Origin: Pelobacter sp. UBA5610 | GTDB taxonomy: Bacteria > Desulfobacterota > Desulfuromonadia > Desulfuromonadales > Syntrophotaleaceae | Assembly: GCA_002424645.1 (NCBI GenBank) | Contig: DIKU01000122.1 | Coordinates: 1 to 10,434 of the forward strand | Reading direction: 5' to 3' | Length of the DNA: 10,434 nucleotides | Shown here: piece by piece, positions 1 through 7,007 of the stretch | How positions within the stretch are numbered: position 1 is the first letter of the stretch | Layout: each line of letters opens with the position of its first letter | The notes under the pieces: generated by a model | The model's database searches: none | Seen by the model: the letters and a program-made list of their open reading frames with translations, nothing else | What the model was told of the DNA's origin: nothing | Translations under genes and position numbers: made by a program

Positions 1-1
1 C

Positions 2-454
2 GCCGGCAAGGCTAAAAGCCTGGCCCAGAATTACCCTGACGCGCTTATTGTAGGCTCCGATCAGGTCTTTGTCGATGCGTGCGGCAGGATCGTCGGCAAA
101 CCCGAAGACTTCGAGGGCGCGGTGCGGCAACTGCGCGGCATGGCCGGTAAGTGTCATACCTTTTACACCGGCCTTTCGGTCTATGACAGTAACCGCGACG
201 AAGCGCTGACCGGTTTTGCGACCTATCGGGTTACCTTGAGATCCCTGACGGAAGATCAGATACGCGCCTATCTGCAGCGGGAAAACCCTCTGGACTGTGC
301 CGGTTCCTTCAAGGTCGAAGGTTTGGGTATTGCGCTTATGCAGAAACTGGAGGGGGACGACTATACCACCCTCATCGGCTTGCCCCTGATCAAATTGGTC
401 GATTTTCTCGGGCACTTCGGGGTTCAGGTGTTGGATGGTCAGGCGATTTCTTGA
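2..454 (+). CDS. maf: Maf/YceF-type nucleotide pyrophosphatase, 5'-truncated
   Basis: This is the C-terminal 150 residues of a Maf-family (HAM1/ITPase-like fold) pyrophosphatase. The frame is open from base 2, and the N-terminal part with the usual SxR phosphate-binding motif lies outside the window. The fragment opens with AGKAKSLAQNYPDALIVGSD and continues QV. The GSDQV motif carries the catalytic Asp, and GKP follows 20 residues later. DCAGSFKVEGLGI, EGDDYTTLIGLPLIKL and the final stop at 452-454 match the family's normal C-terminus. GSDQV, rather than the ADT form of YhdE, points to the YceF subgroup, which in E. coli hydrolyses m7GTP; dTTP/UTP cleavage is the YhdE activity. The role is probably cytoplasmic removal of modified nucleotides, and the substrate is inferred from the motif only. 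It precedes dnaE by 172 bases, so co-transcription is uncertain. Confidence 0.93.
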   Translation, partial: AGKAKSLAQNYPDALIVGSDQVFVDACGRIVGKPEDFEGAVRQLRGMAGKCHTFYTGLSVYDSNRDEALTGFATYRVTLRSLTEDQIRAYLQRENPLDCAGSFKVEGLGIALMQKLEGDDYTTLIGLPLIKLVDFLGHFGVQVLDGQAIS

Positions 455-479
455 CGGTTTGTCTTTGCAATGATAAAGT
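451..479 (+). promoter_or_regulatory. Possible sigma70-type promoter at the end of maf, ahead of dnaE
   Basis: TTGACG (451-456) matches the -35 consensus at five of six positions and overlaps the maf stop codon. A 17-base spacer leads to TAAAGT (474-479), which matches the -10 consensus at four of six. Transcription would begin near 486, leaving a leader of about 140 bases before dnaE. A separate -10-like TATAAG at 576-581 lacks a well-placed -35 partner. The call rests on consensus matching alone. Confidence 0.28.
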
Positions 480-626
480 GACGCGGTTTTACCCCTTCAA
501 ACCTGTTATTGCCTCCTATTATCTCTTAATATTTTGACGTGATTGCTGTCCGACAACGGTTAAAGTGACCCCCTGTATAAGCCGGGTCCAGCTGTGTCGG
601 TGGCGGTTGTGCTGGTTGGATATTGC

Positions 627-3600
627 ATGGAAAAAGCGCCTTTTGTTCATCTACATGTTCACACTCAATACAGTCTTCTCGATGGCGCCATCCGAATCGG
701 GGATCTGGCCAAGCGTGCCGAAGCTTGCGGCATGCCGGCCATGGCCATCACCGATCACGGCAATATGTTCGGGGCCGCTGAGTTTTTCAGCAAGCTCAAG
801 GGCAGTTCCGTTAAGCCGATTGTGGGCTGCGAAGTCTATGTGGCACCCGGTTCCCGGTTTGAAAAAAGCAACGTACGTGGCGGCGATAAAGCCTATCACC
901 TGGTCCTGCTGTGCCAGGATATCGAGGGGTATCGCAATCTGTGTCGTATGGTTTCGTCCGGTTACCGCGAAGGCTTTTACTATAAGCCACGTATCGACTG
1001 GGAATTGCTGCGTAAGCACAACAAGGGCCTGATTGCACTAACGGCCTGCCTGGGGGGGGAACTCCCGACGTTGATTACCCAGGGTAAACATGACCAGGCT
1101 TTGGCGCGGGCCCGCGATATGGCTTCAATATTCGATGAAGAACGCCTGTATCTTGAATTGCAGGAAAACTTTATCGCCGAACAAAAGGCCGTCAATGCCG
1201 GATTGATTACTATCGGCAAGGAATTGGGCCTGCCCCTGGTCGCCACCAACGACTGTCATTACCTTACCCGCGAGGCCGCTTCGGCTCACGAGGTTCTGCT
1301 GTGCGTTCAGACCGGCAAGACCATGGATGACCCGAACCGGTTCCGGTTTTCCAACGATGAGTTCTATGTCAAAACCCCCCAGGAAATGGCGGAGCTTTTT
1401 CATTATGCGCCGGAAGCTTTGGCCAATACCCTGGTCATCGCCGATCGCTGCAATCTCGAACTCGATTTCGATACCTATCATTTCCCCCAGTACGAAAAAC
1501 CGGCCGAAAAGACCCTCGCTCAGGTTCTCGAAGAAGATTCGTGGAAAGGTCTGGAAGACCGCCTGGTCGAAATCCGCAAAATCCGGCCTGATTTATCCGC
1601 TGAACAGGAACAGGTCTATCGCGACCGACTGGTACGGGAACTCGAATGTATCAACAGCATGGGGTTTCCCGGTTATTTCCTGATCGTGGCCGACTTCATC
1701 AACTGGGCCAAGGATAACGGCATCCCCGTGGGTCCCGGCCGCGGTAGCGCCGCCGGTTCGCTGGTGGCGTACGCGATTCGCATTACCGATATCGATCCCA
1801 TTCCGTACAACCTGCTGTTTGAACGTTTTCTCAACCCGGAACGTGTTTCGATGCCTGATATCGACGTCGATTTCTGTATCTACGGCCGGGAAGACGTTAT
1901 CGAATACGTGCGTCAGAAATACGGCGAAGAAAACGTCGCACAGATCATTACTTTCGGTACCATGATGGCCAAGGGGGTTATCCGCGATGTGGGACGCGCC
2001 CTCAATCTGGCATACGGCGATGTGGATAAGATCGCCAAATTGGTGCCGACGGTTCTCAATATTACTCTGAAGGATGCTTTGGAGCAGGAACCCCGCCTGC
2101 AGGAACTGTACGATAAGGACCCCCAGGTCAAGCAATTGCTCGATATCGCCCTGACCCTGGAGGGGTTGACCCGACATGCCTCAACCCACGCGGCCGGCGT
2201 GGTGGTCACCCCCAAGCCGTTGTCGGAATATCTGCCGTTGTACACCGATCCGAAATCCGGCGGCCAGGTCACTCAGTTCCCGATGAAATTCGTCGAAAAG
2301 ATCGGGTTGGTCAAATTCGATTTTCTCGGTTTGAAGACCCTGACCGTTATTGCCAATGCGGTGCGCCTGATCCGGGAGGGTAAAGACCCGGAATTTGATC
2401 TCACGCTGGTGCGCGACGACGATCCCGATACGTATCGCCTGTTGTCGGCCGGCGAGACAACCGGGGTTTTTCAGCTCGAATCCTCGGGCATGAAGGAACT
2501 GCTGATCAAGCTCAAGCCCAGCTGTTTTGAAGATATTATCGCGGTGTGCGCTCTTTACCGGCCGGGTCCGTTAGGGTCGGGGATGGTCGATGACTTTATC
2601 CTGCGTAAGCATGGCAAAAAAGAGATCACCTACGATTTTCCGCAGCTTGAGCCGATCCTGAAAGATACCTACGGGGTTATCGTTTATCAGGAACAGGTCA
2701 TGCTGATCGCGCAGGTCCTGGCCCGCTATTCTTTGGGTGGAGCCGACTTGTTGCGGCGCGCCATGGGCAAGAAAAAGCCTGAGGAAATGGCCAAGCAAAA
2801 AGAGATTTTCATGGCCGGAGCGGGGGAAAACCAGCTTGATGCCAAAAAGGCCGAGGCGGTCTTCGACCTTATGGAAAAGTTTGCCGCTTACGGCTTTAAC
2901 AAGTCGCATTCGGCGGCCTATGCGATGGTGGCTTTCCATACAGCCTACCTTAAGACCCACTATCCGGTGGAGTTCATGGCCGCGCTGTTGACCGAGGACA
3001 TGGAGAATACCGACAAGGTCATCAAGAATATCAATGAAGTGCGTTCCATGGGTATCGAGGTTTTGCCGCCCGATATCAATGCTTCTAGCAGTTCCTTCAC
3101 CGTGCATGATAAATCGATCCGTTTCGGGCTCGGCGCCGTCAAGGGTGTCGGGGGCGCTGCCATCGAGGCTATTCTTGAAGCTCGCCAGGAGCAGCCGTTT
3201 GCCACGCTTAACGATTTTTGTGAGCGCTGCGATCTGCGCAAGGTTAACAAAAAAGTCATTGAGGCGTTGATCAAATGCGGTGCCTTCGATACGCTAGGCG
3301 GGCGACGTGCCCAGTTCCTTGCGGTCCTGGAAGAGGCCATGGACATCGGGCAGAAGATGCAGCGCGAAAAGGAGCAGGGGCAGGCGTCTCTGTTCGGAAC
3401 CGACGAAATTGTCTCGCATCGCGGAACCAGTTACGGTGAGCTTCCCGAGATGGAGGAGTGGCCGGACAAGGTCAAGCTTGGATTTGAAAAAGAGGCACTG
3501 GGCTTTTATATCACCGGACATCCTCTGGGGCGCTACAAGGAAGTTATCAGGCGTTTTGCCAACTGTAGCACCGCGGAGCTGGCCGAACGGGCCGATAAGG

Positions 3601-4097
3601 AAGAAGTTCGACTGTGTGGCGTCGTCAGTGGCATCAGGGATCTGATGACCAAAAAAAACGAACGCATGGCCTTCGTTACCCTGGAAGATCTGAGCGGCTT
3701 TGTGGAGATGGTGGTTTTTCCCGAGACGTATCGGGAAGCGGCGGAATGGCTGCACAGCGATCAGCCTTTGCTGGTTACCGGTACGGTGGAGGTTTCCGAA
3801 GATACCCGCAAACTCATGCCGAGGGAAATCCTGCCGCTGCAGGAGGTCAGCCGCAAAGAGACCAAGCGGGTTCATATTCGCTTTCAGGTTCCGGGAATGT
3901 TGGAAGACCAGTTGCATCGGTTGCGGGAAATTATTCAGCGTCATCGGGGCAACTGTCCGGTTCTTATGCATCTGGTGATACCGGATATGAGTGAAACGGT
4001 GTTGCGACTCCCCGAAACCCTTAAAATTGCACCAACGGATGAAATGATGGAAGACACCGAGCGTTTGTTTGGGTACAATGTGGTGACTTTCGAATAA
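627..4097 (+). CDS. dnaE: DNA polymerase III subunit alpha
   Basis: This is the replicative polymerase subunit, acting with the beta clamp and clamp loader. At 1156 residues it is close to E. coli DnaE (1160). The N-terminal PHP domain (about 6-215) starts FVHLHVHTQYSLLDGA and keeps a full set of candidate metal ligands: H10, H12, D19, H44, E69, H91, C141, D209 and H211. The palm carries GPGRGSAAGS (about 368-377) and PDIDVDFC with catalytic D413 and D415. The third catalytic Asp is D565 in KFDFLGL. A helix-hairpin-helix stretch with KGVGG lies near 835-850. The clamp-binding pentapeptide QASLF is at 919-923, almost exactly where E. coli has QADMF. An OB fold runs from about 994 to 1070, before the tau-contacting C-terminus. 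I chose ATG 627 because the protein then starts MEKAPFVHLH, as relatives do. GTG 594 would add 11 unlike residues. The ribosome site is weak (GGA, 618-620). accA follows after 82 bases, an order also seen in E. coli. Confidence 0.98.
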   Translation: MEKAPFVHLHVHTQYSLLDGAIRIGDLAKRAEACGMPAMAITDHGNMFGAAEFFSKLKGSSVKPIVGCEVYVAPGSRFEKSNVRGGDKAYHLVLLCQDIEGYRNLCRMVSSGYREGFYYKPRIDWELLRKHNKGLIALTACLGGELPTLITQGKHDQALARARDMASIFDEERLYLELQENFIAEQKAVNAGLITIGKELGLPLVATNDCHYLTREAASAHEVLLCVQTGKTMDDPNRFRFSNDEFYVKTPQEMAELFHYAPEALANTLVIADRCNLELDFDTYHFPQYEKPAEKTLAQVLEEDSWKGLEDRLVEIRKIRPDLSAEQEQVYRDRLVRELECINSMGFPGYFLIVADFINWAKDNGIPVGPGRGSAAGSLVAYAIRITDIDPIPYNLLFERFLNPERVSMPDIDVDFCIYGREDVIEYVRQKYGEENVAQIITFGTMMAKGVIRDVGRALNLAYGDVDKIAKLVPTVLNITLKDALEQEPRLQELYDKDPQVKQLLDIALTLEGLTRHASTHAAGVVVTPKPLSEYLPLYTDPKSGGQVTQFPMKFVEKIGLVKFDFLGLKTLTVIANAVRLIREGKDPEFDLTLVRDDDPDTYRLLSAGETTGVFQLESSGMKELLIKLKPSCFEDIIAVCALYRPGPLGSGMVDDFILRKHGKKEITYDFPQLEPILKDTYGVIVYQEQVMLIAQVLARYSLGGADLLRRAMGKKKPEEMAKQKEIFMAGAGENQLDAKKAEAVFDLMEKFAAYGFNKSHSAAYAMVAFHTAYLKTHYPVEFMAALLTEDMENTDKVIKNINEVRSMGIEVLPPDINASSSSFTVHDKSIRFGLGAVKGVGGAAIEAILEARQEQPFATLNDFCERCDLRKVNKKVIEALIKCGAFDTLGGRRAQFLAVLEEAMDIGQKMQREKEQGQASLFGTDEIVSHRGTSYGELPEMEEWPDKVKLGFEKEALGFYITGHPLGRYKEVIRRFANCSTAELAERADKEEVRLCGVVSGIRDLMTKKNERMAFVTLEDLSGFVEMVVFPETYREAAEWLHSDQPLLVTGTVEVSEDTRKLMPREILPLQEVSRKETKRVHIRFQVPGMLEDQLHRLREIIQRHRGNCPVLMHLVIPDMSETVLRLPETLKIAPTDEMMEDTERLFGYNVVTFE

Positions 4098-4168
4098 AAA
4101 ATATCCAAGTCTGTGCCTGGTCGCTGAGCAGTTCCGGGTATTTAGTGTCATTGCGCAGACAAGGATCT

Positions 4169-4176
4169 AGGAGAGG
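4169..4176 (+). promoter_or_regulatory. Ribosome binding site of accA
   Basis: AGGAGAGG lies just upstream of ATG 4180, with its AGGAG core six bases from the start codon. It fixes the accA start and is much stronger than the site in front of dnaE. Confidence 0.8.
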
Positions 4177-4179
4177 TTC

Positions 4180-5133
4180 ATGCAATTTTATCTGGATTTT
4201 GAAAAACCCCTTGTCGCGCTGGAACAGAAGCTCAACGAGTTACGGGGCTATTCCACCGATGAGGTCGATTTTTCTGGCGAAATCGGGAAACTGGAAAAAA
4301 AGGCCGAAAAATTGCGGCGCGAAATCTTTTCCAACCTCAACCGCTGGCAGTTAACCCAGTTGGCCCGGCATATCAACCGTCCCTTCACGCTCGATTTTGT
4401 CAAACATATCTTTACCGACTGGTTTGAAGTTCACGGTGACCGTAATTTTCGTGATGACCCGGCGTTGGTGTGTGGTTTTGCCCGTTTTGAGGGGCAACCT
4501 TGTGCCGTCATAGGGCATCAAAAGGGGCGGGACACCAAAGAAAAGGTCTATCGCAATTTTGGTATGCCCAATCCGGAAGGTTACCGCAAAGCCCTGCGGG
4601 TTATGCAGATGGCTGAGCAATTCGGCCTGCCTGTTTTCACCTTTGTCGATACCCCTGGTGCTTTTCCCGGCATCGGTGCCGAGGAGAGGGGGCAAGCCGA
4701 AGCGATAGCTCGTAATCTGCGTGAAATGTCTGCCCTGAAAGTTCCCGTTATTGTAACCGTTACGGGCGAAGGTGGGTCAGGGGGCGCGCTGGCTGTCGCC
4801 GTCGGAAACCGGGTTCTGATGATGGAGCATGCGGTCTATTCAGTTATTTCACCGGAAGGCTGTGCCGCTATATTGTGGAAGGATGGCACCAAAGGCGACG
4901 AAGCGGCCGAAGCTTTGAAACTGACGGCGCGTGATATCCAAAAGCTGGGATGCGTTATCGATGACGTGATTCCTGAGCCGTTGGGTGGTGCGCATGTCGA
5001 CCATGAGGCGGCTGCTGAAATGGTGCGGATCTGCCTTAAAAAGCATCTGGACGAGTTAAATCAATTGTCGCCGGATGAACTCCGGGAACAGCGCTATCAA
5101 AAGCTGCGTTCCATGACCATTATTCAGGAATAG
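4180..5133 (+). CDS. accA: Acetyl-CoA carboxylase carboxyltransferase subunit alpha
   Basis: AccA pairs with AccD to move the carboxyl group from carboxybiotin on the carrier protein AccB to acetyl-CoA. This gives malonyl-CoA, the first committed step of fatty acid synthesis, in the cytoplasm. The protein has 317 residues (E. coli 319). The N-terminal helical part starts MQFYLDFEKPLVALEQKLNE, and a crotonase-like core follows. Diagnostic stretches are IGHQKGRDTKEK (111-122), RNFGMPNPEGYRKALR (125-140), VDTPGAFPGIGAEERGQ (156-172), the glycine-rich GEGGSGGA (196-203) expected to form the oxyanion pocket, SPEGCAAILW (224-233) and IPEPLGGAH (264-272). No zinc finger is expected here because that belongs to AccD, which is not in the window. 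The start is set by the strong ribosome site at 4169-4176. The next gene begins six bases after the stop, so the two are almost certainly co-transcribed. Confidence 0.98.
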   Translation: MQFYLDFEKPLVALEQKLNELRGYSTDEVDFSGEIGKLEKKAEKLRREIFSNLNRWQLTQLARHINRPFTLDFVKHIFTDWFEVHGDRNFRDDPALVCGFARFEGQPCAVIGHQKGRDTKEKVYRNFGMPNPEGYRKALRVMQMAEQFGLPVFTFVDTPGAFPGIGAEERGQAEAIARNLREMSALKVPVIVTVTGEGGSGGALAVAVGNRVLMMEHAVYSVISPEGCAAILWKDGTKGDEAAEALKLTARDIQKLGCVIDDVIPEPLGGAHVDHEAAAEMVRICLKKHLDELNQLSPDELREQRYQKLRSMTIIQE

Positions 5134-5139
5134 AACCTC

Positions 5140-6078
5140 ATGATAGGTCCAGCCGCCGGTGAAAACGAAGCCCGCAGCGGTTTCAGCGTCATCGGGCTTG
5201 GACAGTGTTCCCTGGACATCCTTGGTTGCGTTCCCTGCTATCCCGCGGCAGATAGCAAGGTCGATCTCACAGATACCCTTATCCAGGGCGGTGGCCCGGT
5301 GGCCACCGCCCTGGTTGTTTTGCAACGCCTGGGCGAACAAACAGCTTTTGTCGGAAAGGTCGGCGACGACGATTTTGGTCGGCGAATCCGCATGGGGTTA
5401 GAAGAAGAGGGCGTTGACTGTCGATATCTGGTGACCGATCTCGGCGCTGCCAGCCAGTTTTCGTTTATTGCGGTCGATCAATGCCACGGTTCGCGCAATA
5501 TCTTCTGCCACCGAGGGAGCGCCGTGCCTCTTGGGGGAACCGAGTTTCCCGCTGGTTTATTGCGTGGTAGCCGTGTATTGCACCTGGATGGATCTCATCC
5601 CGCTGCTGCTGTTGCCGCCGCACGTTTGGCCCGCGAGTCAGGTATAGTCGTAGTGCTCGACGGTGGAAGCTGGCGTCCCGAATTGGAACCATTGTTGCCT
5701 TTTATTGATCATCTCGTGGTCAGCGAGGCATTCGCCCGAACTTTATGTCCGGGAAGTTCTCCCCGGGAGACTTTAAAACATTTGATTGTTTACGGAGCAC
5801 AGGCCGTCACGGTCACGTTCGGTGCGAAGGGCAGTTGGACGTTATCCCGAACCGGTAAGATGTTTCATCAGCCTGCCTTCGATGTGGCGGTGGTTGATAC
5901 GACAGGTTGTGGTGATGTGTTTCATGGTGGATATATTTATGGTTTGCTGCAGGGTTGGCCATTGAATTGCATTATTCGTTTCGCAGCGGCTTGTGCGGCT
6001 ATCAAGGCTACGGCCCTTGGCGGGCGCAGTGCCATTCCCGGACTTGCCATGGTTCACAGATTTTTGTCCGTCGCTTAG
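5140..6078 (+). CDS. PfkB-family carbohydrate kinase (ribokinase-like), substrate unknown
   Basis: This 312-residue ATP-dependent kinase of the ribokinase/PfkB superfamily would phosphorylate a sugar or related alcohol in the cytoplasm. The N-terminal strand IGLGQCSLDILG (18-29) opens the fold. The substrate-side glycines are in QGGGPVATALVVLQRLG (49-65), followed by GKVGDDDFG (72-80), which is PfkB signature 1. VLHLDGSHP (146-154) is a core strand of the fold. The C-terminal signature is DTTGCGD (253-259), with D259 as the predicted catalytic base and an anion hole just before it. The commoner form is DTTGAGD, so C257 is a minor variation. Fructose, adenosine, tagatose-phosphate or another substrate cannot be separated from sequence alone. 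The start lies six bases after the accA stop; its likely ribosome site AGGAA (5126-5130) sits inside the accA end, suggesting translational coupling. Confidence 0.9.
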   Translation: MIGPAAGENEARSGFSVIGLGQCSLDILGCVPCYPAADSKVDLTDTLIQGGGPVATALVVLQRLGEQTAFVGKVGDDDFGRRIRMGLEEEGVDCRYLVTDLGAASQFSFIAVDQCHGSRNIFCHRGSAVPLGGTEFPAGLLRGSRVLHLDGSHPAAAVAAARLARESGIVVVLDGGSWRPELEPLLPFIDHLVVSEAFARTLCPGSSPRETLKHLIVYGAQAVTVTFGAKGSWTLSRTGKMFHQPAFDVAVVDTTGCGDVFHGGYIYGLLQGWPLNCIIRFAAACAAIKATALGGRSAIPGLAMVHRFLSVA

Positions 6079-6083
6079 AACAT

Positions 6084-6104
6084 GCAGGGGGATTAAAACC
6101 CTGC
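6084..6104 (+). repeat. Small inverted repeat between the sugar kinase and rlpA
   Basis: GCAGGG (6084-6089) and CCCTGC (6099-6104) can pair as a six-base stem around a nine-base A-rich loop. No T-run follows, so it is not a convincing terminator. It could be a weak processing or pausing hairpin, or chance. Confidence 0.3.
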
Positions 6105-6129
6105 CTGAGGTTAAGGGATATTTCGCTGA

Positions 6130-6912
6130 ATGAGTGCCAGGGTTGTCAGGTTTTCACAATTTTTCCGATGCATAGGGGGTGTTGCGCTGTTGGCGGGCTT
6201 GCTGAGTGGTTGTGGCGGCGGCTATAGCACCCGGGTTATTGACACGCCTTCTACCGCGGGGCTGAAGGGACACCAGAAACCCTATACCGTGAACGGCCAG
6301 ATGTACCATCCCATGGCCTCCTGTGAGGGTTTTGTACAGGACGGACTGGCCAGTTGGTATGGTCCTGACTTCCATGGAAAAAAGACCAGCAACGGCGAAA
6401 TTTACAATATGCATGCCATGACAGCTGCGCATAAAACCCTGCCTTTGGGGACCAGTGTTCGGGTTGTCAATCAAAATAACGGTTGTCAGGAAATCGTGCG
6501 TATCAATGACAGGGGGCCGTTTGTAGGCACGCGCATCATCGACCTGTCATACGAAGCAGCCAAACGCCTGGGCGTGGTTGGACCGGGGACAGCCCCGGTG
6601 CGTATCGAAGCTTTGGGCATCGCGCAAACCGATGCGCAGGGAAATCAGACATATATACCATCTGCAAATTACGAATCGGGCAATTATGCGGTTCAGATCG
6701 GCGCGTTCAGCCTGAGTGATAATGCGCAACGGCTTGCCAGCAAGTATCAGCAAAAGTTGGGAAATGCCGTGATCAAGCAGGGTTGGGTTGGCGGTAAGCT
6801 TTTTTATAGGGTGTGGGTCGGGCGTTATAATTCCCTGACGGCCGCGTATGCGGCCAGTGATGAATTTGGGCGTTCCGGTTATGGGAACAGCTTTGTCGTT
6901 GCGCTTGATTAA
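6130..6912 (+). CDS. rlpA: RlpA-like septal lipoprotein (DPBB plus SPOR domains), putative lytic transglycosylase
   Basis: This is a 260-residue lipoprotein, probably anchored in the outer membrane and facing the periplasm. Residues 1-27 form a lipoprotein signal with basic N-terminus, hydrophobic core and lipobox LSGC; C28 is the lipidated residue. G29 follows rather than Asp, which by the E. coli rule does not favour inner-membrane retention. A double-psi beta-barrel domain covers about 68-164: GLASWYGPDFHGKKTSNGE, TAAHKTLPLGT and RINDRGPF. Candidate catalytic residues are E90, H101 and D127. A SPOR domain (about 185-260, from NYAVQIGAFS) binds peptidoglycan stripped of its stem peptides and directs such proteins to the septum. 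RlpA of Pseudomonas aeruginosa is a lytic transglycosylase acting on such naked glycans; the same role is inferred here. The mature part holds two more cysteines, C65 and C119. The nearest ribosome-site-like sequence (AAGGG, 6113-6117) is 12 bases from the ATG, so initiation may be weak. Confidence 0.93.
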   Translation: MSARVVRFSQFFRCIGGVALLAGLLSGCGGGYSTRVIDTPSTAGLKGHQKPYTVNGQMYHPMASCEGFVQDGLASWYGPDFHGKKTSNGEIYNMHAMTAAHKTLPLGTSVRVVNQNNGCQEIVRINDRGPFVGTRIIDLSYEAAKRLGVVGPGTAPVRIEALGIAQTDAQGNQTYIPSANYESGNYAVQIGAFSLSDNAQRLASKYQQKLGNAVIKQGWVGGKLFYRVWVGRYNSLTAAYAASDEFGRSGYGNSFVVALD

Positions 6913-7007
6913 CCAATGATGTGTGGCTATTAGCGTCGAGACTATTCCGGATTAACGTGTTTGATTGGTCATTATTGAATACGTAAGTTCTAAAGATAGG
7001 TCAATTT

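Noticed and set aside
594..626. GTG 594 as the dnaE start, adding 11 residues
   Set aside because: The added residues are not typical of DnaE and there is no ribosome site. ATG 627 gives the standard beginning, with FVHLHVH at residues 6-12.
565..1032. Open frame of 155 residues in another + frame over the dnaE start
   Set aside because: It overlaps the conserved PHP domain, and its translation is Trp/Cys/Ser-rich without domain character.
1593..2177. Open frame of 194 residues on the minus strand inside dnaE
   Set aside because: It covers the catalytic palm region of dnaE, has no motif, and is explained by the codon bias of the real gene.
3294..4151. Long open frame (285 residues) on the minus strand opposite the end of dnaE
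   Set aside because: It lies wholly across the strongly supported dnaE frame, has no recognisable domain or ribosome site, and has the His/Arg-rich composition of an antisense shadow.
6912..6969. ACCAAT/ATTGGT inverted repeat in the gap before the HDOD-GGDEF gene
   Set aside because: Only six bases pair across a 46-base separation in AT-rich sequence, which chance easily explains.
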